From Rhodothermales bacterium (GTDB taxonomy: Bacteria > Bacteroidota > Rhodothermia > Rhodothermales > JAHQVL01), in NCBI GenBank assembly GCA_041391505.1, contig JAWKNW010000024.1, positions 40,789 to 104,788 on the forward strand: a DNA stretch of 64,000 nt, written 5' to 3'. A model generated the notes under the pieces. That model saw only the letters and a program-made list of their open reading frames with translations. It ran no database searches and was not told the DNA's origin. Below are positions 26,154-34,849 of this stretch, in pieces (within the stretch, counting starts at the first letter, position 1; every line of letters begins with the position of its first letter). The translations under genes and the position numbers were made by a program.

Positions 26154-26786
26154 TCAATCACCGCCGGCCTGGAGCCGGCTCAGTTCGCTCTGCGGCACAT
26201 CGGTCGCCGGCGCGTGCTGGCTTCGCTGCAGTGCGCGCACGTACGCGACGATCGCCCACCGGTCGGCGACCGGAATCTGCTGCGCGTAGGCCGGCATGTT
26301 GCGGATGCCGTTCGTGATCACGTCGTAGATGTGGCCGTCCTCGATGGTGCGAAGGCGGTCCACATGGAAGTCAGGCGCCGGCACATAACCGTATCCCGCC
26401 CCTCCATTGCCGACCATGATGATGCCCTTGCCGTCGCCGGCGAGCCCGTGACATACCGAGCAGTAGATGCCGTACCGTTCCTGGCCCCGGCTGAGCAGAT
26501 CGGCCGTCATGGGAACCGGGACGGTAGCCACCAGCTGGCCGTTCGCCTCGCGCCCGAAATAGAAGCGGCTGTCGTCACGCAGAAAACCGCGCGCGACGGT
26601 GCCCGGAACGGGCGGACGCATCGCCATGCGGTTTTCGAAGAACACGTTCTCCTGCTGGCCGATAAATTTTTCCTGGCGATCCATGTTCGGGTTGATATGG
26701 ATGGGAGGCTTGGTCGATTCCGTGCCCCGGCATCCGGCCAGCACCAGGATGCCGGCGAGAACCCCATATGTCAGAATACGCTTCAT
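26154..26786 (-). CDS. actE: Alternative complex III monoheme cytochrome c subunit ActE
   Basis: A 210-residue lipoprotein cytochrome. The signal peptide ends in LVLAGC, so it should be lipid-anchored at the periplasmic face. One heme c site, CSVCH, is at about residue 109, with a Met ligand probably in RNMPAYAQQI near residue 163. ActE is the electron-exit subunit that passes electrons from the pentaheme ActA to the next acceptor. The spacing to actD is 38 bases. Confidence 0.93.
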   Translation of the reverse strand: MKRILTYGVLAGILVLAGCRGTESTKPPIHINPNMDRQEKFIGQQENVFFENRMAMRPPVPGTVARGFLRDDSRFYFGREANGQLVATVPVPMTADLLSRGQERYGIYCSVCHGLAGDGKGIIMVGNGGAGYGYVPAPDFHVDRLRTIEDGHIYDVITNGIRNMPAYAQQIPVADRWAIVAYVRALQRSQHAPATDVPQSELSRLQAGGD

Positions 26787-26824
26787 CAGTATCGATCAGT
26801 CCGGATCGTGAATAAGCTCGTTGA

Positions 26825-27472
26825 TCAGTGCGACGCCGCGTGCGCGCCGGCGGGCGCTTCGGCCTCATCGGTATCCGCCACGCCGTGATCGTGAATCACC
26901 TCGACATGCGAGGCGCCGATCCCCTTGAGAAAGTCGGCCGTTTTCTGCTGGTCGAACTGCCCGTCGGAGGCCGCGATGTGCAGGAAGAAGCCGTCGTCGG
27001 TAGCGCGCGTAAACGCGTTCGAATAAAACAGGGGGTTGTACGGGCGCGGCAGGCCGTTGAGCGCCAGCATGCCGGCGACCGCCGCAAAGGCGGAGAAGAG
27101 GATGGTCAGTTCGAACATGACCGGAATCGAGGGCTCGACGGCGAAGAAGGGCTTCCCGCTGATGTTGAGCGGGTAGTCCACCTGCCCCGTCCACCACTGG
27201 AGCCAGGTCGCGATCGAGAGCCCGGTGATGCCGCCGACGAGGACGATGTAGCCCACCAGCGAGTTGCCCAGCCCCATGGCCTTATCCATCCCGTGAATCG
27301 GAAACGGGCTGTGGGTATCGAAATGGGCGTAGCCGGCCTCGCGCGTGGCTTTCGCCGCGTGCAGGAGTGTACCCGGATTCGAAAATTCGGCAAGAAGGCC
27401 GTAGACGCCGTCCGCATCGCTGCCGAAGATGCCCATCGAGGCTTTCAGGGCGCTGTAAGGTTTTTTTGACAT
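26825..27472 (-). CDS. actD: Alternative complex III subunit ActD (DUF3341)
   Basis: A 215-residue protein with two membrane helices (about residues 72-92 and 114-136) and soluble ends. The DUF3341 pattern is visible as GLLAEF, THSPFPIHGMDKAMG and PLNISGKPFF. ActD has no cofactor and is structural. The C-terminal segment includes a short conserved GASHVEVIHD and then an Ala/His-rich tail. It sits between actC (63 bases) and actE (38 bases). Confidence 0.93.
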   Translation of the reverse strand: MSKKPYSALKASMGIFGSDADGVYGLLAEFSNPGTLLHAAKATREAGYAHFDTHSPFPIHGMDKAMGLGNSLVGYIVLVGGITGLSIATWLQWWTGQVDYPLNISGKPFFAVEPSIPVMFELTILFSAFAAVAGMLALNGLPRPYNPLFYSNAFTRATDDGFFLHIAASDGQFDQQKTADFLKGIGASHVEVIHDHGVADTDEAEAPAGAHAASH

Positions 27473-27535
27473 AGCTCGAAGGATCGAGGTCGCTAAGATT
27501 CGTTGTCGCGCTTCCCTGGAGTCCAGGGCGCCGCA

Positions 27536-28975
27536 TTAATGCCCGCCGGGGCGTACTTCATGCGCGGCGTGTCCGGCATGGCCGTCGCCGGCGTGATCTT
27601 CATAGTGGTGCGGATCCGCCTCGGGCATGACGCCCTTCACTTCGGCGATCGCCACCATGGGCACCCAGCGGAGGAACAGCAGGAACAGCGTGAGAAACAG
27701 GCCGAAGGTGCCGACGAAGGTAAAGATGTCGACAAAGGTCGGCTGGTAGTAGTCCCACGAGCTGGGCATGTAGTCCCGATGCAGCGAGATCACCGTGATC
27801 ACGAAGCGTTCGAACCACATCCCGATGTTCACGATGATCGACGTCAGGAACATGAACGGGATGCTCTTCCGAAGCTTCTTGACCCAGAAGAACTGCGGGA
27901 AAAGCAGGTTGCACGACATCATCGTCCAGTACGCCCAGGCATAGGGCCCGGTGGCGCGGTTGATGAAGGCGTAGAGTTCGTATTCGACGCCGGAGTACCA
28001 GGCGATGAAGAACTCGGTGATGTAGGCGAAGCCGACCATCGTACCCGTGAGGAGGATGATGATGTTCATCTTCTCCAGGTGGTTGATGGTAATGAGGTCC
28101 TCGATGCCGTAGATCTTGCGCGATATCACCATCAGCGTCACCACCATCGCGAAGCCGGAGAAGATAGCGCCGGCGACGAAGTAGGGCGGGAAGATGGTCG
28201 TATGCCAGCCCGGAACGACGGACACGGCAAAGTCGAACGACACGACCGAGTGCACCGAGAGCACGAGCGGCGTGGCGAGCGCGGCCAGGATGAGATACGC
28301 TTTTTCGTAGTTGCGCCAGTGGCGGTTCGCGCCCGTCCACCCGAGGGCGAAGAAGGCGAGCACTTTGCGGCGCAACGCCTTCGAGGTGCGGTCGCGCAGC
28401 GTGGCGAGGTCGGGCACGAGGCCTACGTACCAGAACACGAGCGAAACGAGGAAGTAGCTCGACACCGCGAACACGTCCCACAGGAGGGGGCTCTTAAACT
28501 GGGGCCACATCTCCATCTGGTTCGGGATCGGAAACATCCAGTACGCGACCCAGATACGGCCCACGTGGATGCCCGGAAAGACGAGCGCACAGATCACGGC
28601 GAACAGCGTCATCGCTTCGGCGGCACGGTTGATCGAGGTGCGCCACTTCTGCCGGAAGAGAAAGAGGATCGCCGAGATGAGCGTGCCGGCGTGGCCGATA
28701 CCCACCCAGAACACGAAGTTGACGATGGCCCAGCCCCAACCCACCGGGTTGTTCACCCCCCAGACGCCGACCCCGTTCCAGACGAGGTAAGCGATCATGA
28801 CCAGCAGCAGCAACGCGATGCTGCTCGCCATCCCGAAGGCGCCGTACCACGCCAGCGGCGTTTTTTTCTCCGTATGCCGCGACACCATTTCCGTGATGTC
28901 GTGAAACGAGAGATTGCCTGTGATGAGCGGGGGATCGAGATGCAGCCCCTCACCGTGTGTCGCTGTTTTGCTCAC
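27536..28975 (-). CDS. actC: Alternative complex III membrane subunit ActC (NrfD-like)
   Basis: A 479-residue protein of the PSR/NrfD family with about ten membrane helices. ActC holds the quinol-binding site and pairs with the FeS subunit ActB. Motifs typical of the family include WVGIGHAGTLISAILFLFRQKWR (here GIGHAGTLISA), FPGIHVGR, and SFDFAVSVVPGWHTT. The C terminus is rich in His and Gly. It follows actB by 62 bases. Confidence 0.95.
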   Translation of the reverse strand: MSKTATHGEGLHLDPPLITGNLSFHDITEMVSRHTEKKTPLAWYGAFGMASSIALLLLVMIAYLVWNGVGVWGVNNPVGWGWAIVNFVFWVGIGHAGTLISAILFLFRQKWRTSINRAAEAMTLFAVICALVFPGIHVGRIWVAYWMFPIPNQMEMWPQFKSPLLWDVFAVSSYFLVSLVFWYVGLVPDLATLRDRTSKALRRKVLAFFALGWTGANRHWRNYEKAYLILAALATPLVLSVHSVVSFDFAVSVVPGWHTTIFPPYFVAGAIFSGFAMVVTLMVISRKIYGIEDLITINHLEKMNIIILLTGTMVGFAYITEFFIAWYSGVEYELYAFINRATGPYAWAYWTMMSCNLLFPQFFWVKKLRKSIPFMFLTSIIVNIGMWFERFVITVISLHRDYMPSSWDYYQPTFVDIFTFVGTFGLFLTLFLLFLRWVPMVAIAEVKGVMPEADPHHYEDHAGDGHAGHAAHEVRPGGH

Positions 28976-29037
28976 GATACGTTCTTTAGCTATAACTCAG
29001 TGTCCCGAAACGGCTTGACCGATCGAATCCTCGCGGA

Positions 29038-32000
29038 TCAGGCGGTAGCGCGCTCGAGTTCCGGATTCGGGTTCGTCACGCGGCCCAGGTACGAGGCGCG
29101 CGGCTTGGTGCTCAACTCGGCCAGCATCTCGTAGCGACGGTTGTCCTGCCGCGCTTTCGATACCTTGCTGTTCGGGTCGTTAATGTTACCGAAGACAATG
29201 GCGCCGGCCGGGCAGGCCTGCTGGCACGCCGACTGCACTTCGCCCTCCTGGATCGAACGGTTTTCCAGGCTCGAGCGGATGTTGGCCTTGCGGACGCGCT
29301 GGATACAAAACGAGCACTTCTCCATGACGCCGCGGGACCGAACGGTGACGTTCGGGTTCTGGGCCATGTGCACTTCGAGGGGCAGCGTTTTCGACCAGTT
29401 GTAGTAGTTAAACCGGCGCACCTTGTACGGGCAGTTGTTGGCGCAGTAGCGCGTACCGATACAGCGGTTGTAGATCATCTGGTTCGTGCCGTCCGGCGAG
29501 TGCACCGTCGCGGCGACCGGGCAGACCGATTCGCACGGCGCGTTCTCGCAGTGCATGCACATCACCGGCTGCATGACCATCTTCGGATCGGCCTCGCCGC
29601 CTTCTTCGCTGACGAAGTAGCGGTCCATGCGAATCCAGTGCAGTTCACGCCCGCGGCTGACCTGATCCTTCCCGACCACCTGCACGTTGTTTTCCGACTG
29701 GCAGGCCACCACGCACGCGTTGCATCCCGTGCAGGTGTTCAGGTCGATCACCATCGCCCACTGGTACTCGTGGTACGGGTTGTCCTTGAACGCCGGCTGC
29801 GTCGTCGGATGCCGCTCCTGCCACAGGGCCGGATAATCCGCCCAGGGCTCGCCGCCGGGGAGGGTCTCGACGGCGTCGGCCGCAAAACCGGGCTCCTCGC
29901 GGTATTCCTCTACGGTCGCCATGCGGTACAGCGGCCGGCCTTCCATGTAGCCGTGGTCCTGGGTGGTGGCGACCATGTAGCCGCTGCCCACCTTGCGCAC
30001 CGTCGCGCCGGTAGCGATCCGCATCGCGCCCGGGGTACGCAGCTTCGCCACGTTCACGCCGACGCCGGTCGCCACGGCGCCATGACCGTAGATGTCGGTC
30101 TGGTCGTCGGTGTCGAAGAAGTTGGTGACCCGATCCGGCCGATGCGACACGATGTCGCGCCCGTAGCCGAGCGTCACCGTCAGCGAGTTGTCCGCATGCC
30201 CCGGAACGATCCAGACGGGCATGTCTACCGTGGTGCCGCCGGCGGTGATCTCGATCCGATCGGCGTAATGCTTGCCTTCTACATAGGGCACTTCGAGCCC
30301 GAGGCGTTCCGCCGTGGCCGGACTGATGAGCGCCACATTGTCCCAGACCACCTTCGTGGTCGAGTCCGGCAGTTCCTGCAGCCAGGCGTTGTTGGCGAAG
30401 CTGCCGTCCAGCACCTTGCCGTCGAGGCGGAAGACCACTTCCAGCTCATCGCCGGCCACCTGATAGGGCGAAGCGCCCGAAACCGGCCGCATCGCGGGAT
30501 CCACCGTGGCGAACCCGCTATCCGGGAGGAAGCCGTCGTGGATGACCTTTTTCCAGGCAGCCTCGAAGTCGTTGCTCAGCACCGGACGCCACGTGTCGCG
30601 CACCAGATCGTAGCCCGACACGTCGAGCCCGGTGGCGAAGGCGTTCAGTACCTCGATATCGGAACGGGCGTCGTCGTGCAGCGGCGCGATGAGCGGCTGG
30701 ATGACCGAAAGCGTGCCGTCGTGCGCGCGCCCGTCGCCCCAGGCTTCGAGATAATGGGCCTGCGGGATGTGCCAGGTGCTGGCCACGGCCGTTTCGTCCT
30801 GATGCGATCCGAGATGAATCGACGTCGGCACGCGCTGGAGTGCGCCGGCGAAGTCGAGTTCGCCCGGCATGTCGTACACCGGATTCACGCCGAGCATCAG
30901 CAGGGCGTCGACCGAGCCATTGCCCATGTCGAACACGAGCTGCTGGAGCTGTTCGGACTGCGCCGGCTTGACCTCTTCTTTGGTGTCGTACAACATCACC
31001 GTATTGCCGATGCTGCTGAGGCGCTTGTTGATCGCCATGCACAGGGCGTGCACCGACGCCGGCTGCGTCTCGCCGGCCAGCACCACCCCGTGCGACCCGG
31101 CGCGCAGGAGATCGCGCTCCATGGCCTGGACGTAGGGATGGTCGATAAATTCGGCGCCCACACCCTGCACCCCTTCGACGCCGAGCCGGACCGCCAGCGC
31201 GGCGGCAAAGGACGGAATCTGGCTGGAGCGCAGGCGGAGGCGGTTGTCGGCGCTGCCGCCGGTCACCGAATAGGTGCTTTCGACGACATAAAGCCGGCTG
31301 ATCTCATCCTGCGGCGCGTTCATCTTGCGGCTGGCCGCAAAACCGCGCGTATTCGCGACAAAATTGCGGTCGGTCGGGCTCAGGAAGTCGGCGTCGAGGC
31401 TGACGATCACTTCGGCATGCTCGAACCGATAGGACGGGCGGAGCGCCATGCCGTACGCGGCCTGCATCCCCATCCGCTCCGCGTCATCGCCTTCCGGCGC
31501 GTAGGTGACCCAGCGCAGCTGCGGGAAGACCTGCGCGAGCCGGCCACGCAACGCGAGCTGCGTCGGCGACGAGGAAGGCGCGCAGAGCACCGCCACCTTG
31601 CGCGAGGCGGCCTGGGCCAGAAAACCCTGGCTGAACGCGACAAAATCGGCCCACGACACCTGGTTACCACCGCGCGTGACATGCGCCGACCGGTCCGGGT
31701 CGTACAGGTTGAGCAGCGAAGCCTGTTCGAAGACGCCGGAGGCGCCCATGCTCATCGGATGGTCCGGATTCCCCTCCACCTTCGTCGGCCGGCCTTCGTG
31801 GCTCTCCACGAGCAGCGGCGACAGCACGCCGCGGAACGGCATCGACGTAGCGTAAAAAAGCGGAATCCCGGGGATGATCTCTTCCGGTTTCCGCGCATAA
31901 GGGAGGGTAAGCTCTACGGGCCGGCGGCATGCAGACAGCCCGGCCAGCGCCATCGAAGCCCCCATCAACTGCAGGAACTGACGGCGGGAGCTGCCACCGG

Positions 32001-32148
32001 GAGCATCGCTGGCCCCCGGCATAAACTCTTCCTGTCCGATCCGCTTGAAATGAGGATCCTGACGCAGATGCTGGATGCTGCGCCAGAAATGCTTCTTCTG
32101 GTCTCCCTCTGCCGACGAGGCGGCGTCAATCACGGGTAGTTCGATCAT
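29038..32148 (-). CDS. actB: Alternative complex III iron-sulfur subunit ActB
   Basis: A 1036-residue fusion. A twin-arginine signal (SSRRQFLQLMG, about residue 52) directs export of the folded protein. Residues about 60-760 resemble a molybdopterin oxidoreductase, but ActB proteins are known not to hold the cofactor. Residues about 780-1000 are a four-cluster ferredoxin domain with the Cys groups CTGCNACVVAC, CMHCENAPCESVC, CIGTRYCANNC and CSFCIQRV plus CQQAC. The clusters relay electrons to the cytochrome subunits. It is 80 bases after actA and is the largest subunit. Confidence 0.95.
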   Translation of the reverse strand: MIELPVIDAASSAEGDQKKHFWRSIQHLRQDPHFKRIGQEEFMPGASDAPGGSSRRQFLQLMGASMALAGLSACRRPVELTLPYARKPEEIIPGIPLFYATSMPFRGVLSPLLVESHEGRPTKVEGNPDHPMSMGASGVFEQASLLNLYDPDRSAHVTRGGNQVSWADFVAFSQGFLAQAASRKVAVLCAPSSSPTQLALRGRLAQVFPQLRWVTYAPEGDDAERMGMQAAYGMALRPSYRFEHAEVIVSLDADFLSPTDRNFVANTRGFAASRKMNAPQDEISRLYVVESTYSVTGGSADNRLRLRSSQIPSFAAALAVRLGVEGVQGVGAEFIDHPYVQAMERDLLRAGSHGVVLAGETQPASVHALCMAINKRLSSIGNTVMLYDTKEEVKPAQSEQLQQLVFDMGNGSVDALLMLGVNPVYDMPGELDFAGALQRVPTSIHLGSHQDETAVASTWHIPQAHYLEAWGDGRAHDGTLSVIQPLIAPLHDDARSDIEVLNAFATGLDVSGYDLVRDTWRPVLSNDFEAAWKKVIHDGFLPDSGFATVDPAMRPVSGASPYQVAGDELEVVFRLDGKVLDGSFANNAWLQELPDSTTKVVWDNVALISPATAERLGLEVPYVEGKHYADRIEITAGGTTVDMPVWIVPGHADNSLTVTLGYGRDIVSHRPDRVTNFFDTDDQTDIYGHGAVATGVGVNVAKLRTPGAMRIATGATVRKVGSGYMVATTQDHGYMEGRPLYRMATVEEYREEPGFAADAVETLPGGEPWADYPALWQERHPTTQPAFKDNPYHEYQWAMVIDLNTCTGCNACVVACQSENNVQVVGKDQVSRGRELHWIRMDRYFVSEEGGEADPKMVMQPVMCMHCENAPCESVCPVAATVHSPDGTNQMIYNRCIGTRYCANNCPYKVRRFNYYNWSKTLPLEVHMAQNPNVTVRSRGVMEKCSFCIQRVRKANIRSSLENRSIQEGEVQSACQQACPAGAIVFGNINDPNSKVSKARQDNRRYEMLAELSTKPRASYLGRVTNPNPELERATA

Positions 32149-32228
32149 AACGGGCTAGACGTTTCAGGCATAATGCGCCGAATCTCACGACCGAGAACCG
32201 GGTACAGCATCTGCCGATCTGTATCCGA

Positions 32229-32876
32229 TTAATAATGGCAAGCAGAGCAATTCGTGGGCGGGGTAATGCCCTCGGTGGCGATCCGGTCCAGGTTGCGCTC
32301 CACAAAGTCCGCCGGATGCACATACCCCATCGTCGTCACCTGATCCTTGGGGCGGAGGTACAACTCGGGCTGACGATGGCACTCCAGACACCACCCCATC
32401 GACAGCGGCTCGACCTGGGAGACAATCTCCATCTGGTCGATGCGGCCGTGACAGGTTTCACATCCCACGCCCTGATTGACATGGACGGCGTGGCTGAAAT
32501 TGACGTACTCGGCCAGGTAGTTCACCTTCACCCACTCGACCGGATGACCCGACGCCCAGCTCTCGCGCACCGGAAGCAGCTTGGGCGACTCCGTCTTGAT
32601 CTGGGTGTGGCAGTTCATGCACGTCTGGGTCGCCGGCACGTTGGCGAGCGACGATACCTCGACGTTGGTATGGCAATACCGACAGTCCAACCCCAACTGC
32701 CCGACATGCAGACGATGGCTGTACGGGACGGGCTGTTCGGGCCGATGGCCGACGTCGATGTACTCCGGCGAAAAGTAGTACCAGACAAATGCGATCGTAA
32801 CGACGCCGCCGAGCAGGGCACCAATGAGCGACAGGGCCGGCAACATATTGGCCCCCTTTGAGAAGGACTGAGGCAT
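32229..32876 (-). CDS. actA: Alternative complex III pentaheme cytochrome c subunit ActA
   Basis: A 215-residue protein with one N-terminal helix (about 12-32) and five CxxCH heme sites: CRYCH, CMNCH, CETCH, CLECH and CSACH. ActA collects electrons from the FeS subunit. The start ATG at 32876 gives the family-like N terminus MPQSFSKGANMLP; the ATG at 32846 is an alternative. It is the first gene of the twelve-gene act-cox operon that runs to the terminator at 19582. Confidence 0.93.
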   Translation of the reverse strand: MPQSFSKGANMLPALSLIGALLGGVVTIAFVWYYFSPEYIDVGHRPEQPVPYSHRLHVGQLGLDCRYCHTNVEVSSLANVPATQTCMNCHTQIKTESPKLLPVRESWASGHPVEWVKVNYLAEYVNFSHAVHVNQGVGCETCHGRIDQMEIVSQVEPLSMGWCLECHRQPELYLRPKDQVTTMGYVHPADFVERNLDRIATEGITPPTNCSACHY

Positions 32877-33288
32877 TCGGAATCGACGCTAGGTCAAGAC
32901 TCAGGTGATAAAATAAGTGGCTGCGAATTTAGCCCAATCGAACCAAGAAAATACCCCGTTTCGATTGAATTTCGAGTAAAAAGAAAGCGAATTGTTATAG
33001 TTTCACACGCCCCTGAAACTCACTAAACATTCACTCTGAAACCGGCGCGGCACACCGGTCCGACTCGCCCGGACGAGCGTGCACGAGCCGCGCTATCAAA
33101 GTCCGGGCCCATTGCCTAACCACCCCAAACATCGGATACACTGATCGGATATGAGGGGGATTCAGCCACGTTTTGGACCCTTTTACGGAAGGATACCCCG
33201 GGCATCCGTCGCGCTTCCGGGAGGAAGCTGTCGCCGGCGGGGCGGATACTTTTTCCGCTCCCGATTCCCGGCGGCTGGCAACGGCGCC
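32877..33288 (-). other. Intergenic region holding the act-cox promoter
   Basis: No gene is seen. The part next to actA (32880-33030) is AT-rich. On the minus strand a possible -35 TTGGGC lies 16 bases before TATTTT, a weak promoter candidate about 40 bases upstream of the actA start. The part next to the MATE gene contains the short inverted repeat GCGGA/TCCGC near 33241-33258, which does not form a convincing terminator. Confidence 0.35.
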
Positions 33289-34689
33289 TCACGTGGAAGC
33301 CTCCGCGGCGAGGCGGTCTCCCGCCACGCGCGCCGCATAGACGAAGCGCCAGATCAGCGCGAGCGCCGCGACCATCAGGCCGACGACCAGACCGGCCCAG
33401 AGGCCAGCCGCACCCATGCCGGCCCAGAACCCGAGCGCATATCCCGTCGTCATCCCCACGCCCCAGTACGCCAGCGCGCCGATGAGCATCGGGCCGCGCG
33501 TATCCTTCAGACCGCGCAGCGCACCCGAGGCGCTCACCTGCGCGCCATCGAACACCTGAAAGACCGCGGCGAAACCCAGGAGCTGCACCGCGAGGCGGAC
33601 CACCTCCCGGTTCGCCGGCTCGTCGACATCGAGATAAAACCCTACGGCCGTCTCGGGGGCGAGCCATAAAAACAGCGCCGCACACCCCATGAACGTCATC
33701 GCCAGCCCGATCCCGATATAGCCCGCCATGCGAATGCCGACGGCATCCTGCCGGCCTACCGCCTGGCCCACCCGGACCGACGTCGCGATCCCGATGCCGA
33801 GCGGCACCATGAACGTAAAGGCCGCGAACTGGATCGCGACCTGGTGCGCGGCCAGGTCGTTGGTGCCCAGCACGCCGATGAGGAGCGCCGTCACCGAAAA
33901 CAGACCCGCCTCGACGCCATGCAGGGCGCCGATGGGCCATCCGATGCGGAACAGCTTCCGGAAGTACTCCGTGTCCGGTAGCCGAAGCCGGGAAAAGACG
34001 GCGAACCCCCGAAGCGCCGGCTGCCGGCCGGCCAGCAGCGCCAGGACCACGCACATAAACCAGAACACGACGGCGCTCGCATAGCCGGTGCCCACCACAC
34101 CGAGCGCCGGAAATCCGAGCTTGCCAAACATCAGGACATAGTTGGACCCGATGTTCAGCCCCAGTCCGAGCAGGGTGATCAAGGTTACGGGAAACGGCCG
34201 GGACACGCCTTCCACGAAACTCCGCAGCGCGGCAAACCACATGAAGGGCAGAAAGCCCCAGAGGATGGCGCGCAGGTATGCCGTCGCCAGGGACGCCGTA
34301 TCGGCGTCGTGCCCCATGAGGGCGAACAGCCGGTCCGCGTTGTACAGGAGGGTGATCGAGGGAATCGACAGCGCGACGCCCATCCACAGCCCCTGACGGA
34401 CACTTCGGCCGATCACGTCGTAGTCACCGGCGCCATAGGCTTGCGACACCATCGGCCCGACCGCGAACACGACGCCCATGCTCACGATGGCCAGAAAAAA
34501 GAAGAGCGTACTGCCGAGCGCGACCGACGCCAGGGCCTGCGGGCCGAGCCGGCCGACCATCACCGTATCCACAAACCCCATCGACATCTGGCCCAGCTGG
34601 GAGCCGACCACGGGGAGCGCGAGCCACAGGGTCTCCCGAAGCTCCGTACCGAGGGTATGTGAACGATCGAGCGTCATGCGCGGGCTCAT
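33289..34689 (-). CDS. MATE family multidrug exporter
   Basis: A 466-residue inner-membrane transporter with about twelve helices in two bundles. MATE proteins of the NorM/DinF group expel cationic compounds using Na+ or H+ gradients. The N-terminal pattern LPVVGSQLGQMSMGFVDTVMVGRLG, seen here as the motifs LPVVGSQL and VDTVMVGRLG, and the repeat in the second half (VEAGLFSVTALLIGVLG) are typical. The start is ATG at 34689 or 34677. It is divergent from the fusion gene at 34850 and separated from actA by 540 bases. Confidence 0.9.
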   Translation of the reverse strand: MSPRMTLDRSHTLGTELRETLWLALPVVGSQLGQMSMGFVDTVMVGRLGPQALASVALGSTLFFFLAIVSMGVVFAVGPMVSQAYGAGDYDVIGRSVRQGLWMGVALSIPSITLLYNADRLFALMGHDADTASLATAYLRAILWGFLPFMWFAALRSFVEGVSRPFPVTLITLLGLGLNIGSNYVLMFGKLGFPALGVVGTGYASAVVFWFMCVVLALLAGRQPALRGFAVFSRLRLPDTEYFRKLFRIGWPIGALHGVEAGLFSVTALLIGVLGTNDLAAHQVAIQFAAFTFMVPLGIGIATSVRVGQAVGRQDAVGIRMAGYIGIGLAMTFMGCAALFLWLAPETAVGFYLDVDEPANREVVRLAVQLLGFAAVFQVFDGAQVSASGALRGLKDTRGPMLIGALAYWGVGMTTGYALGFWAGMGAAGLWAGLVVGLMVAALALIWRFVYAARVAGDRLAAEAST

Positions 34690-34849
34690 GGGGGGACGGC
34701 AAGGAGGTGCGACACACGGCGCGCTCCGTTGCCCGGGCACACCTGAACGGAATTCGACGCGCTACGATCCCCGCAGGCATTCCTCACTCCAAACTTCGTA
34801 AGTTGTTCACGCAGCGACCCCCACCGCCCCAACCCCCCTCGTCCAGCCT

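Noticed and set aside
29368..32139. A 923-codon plus-strand open frame opposite actB
   Set aside because: The actB reading has a Tat signal and four FeS motifs; the opposite frame has only Arg/His-rich sequence.
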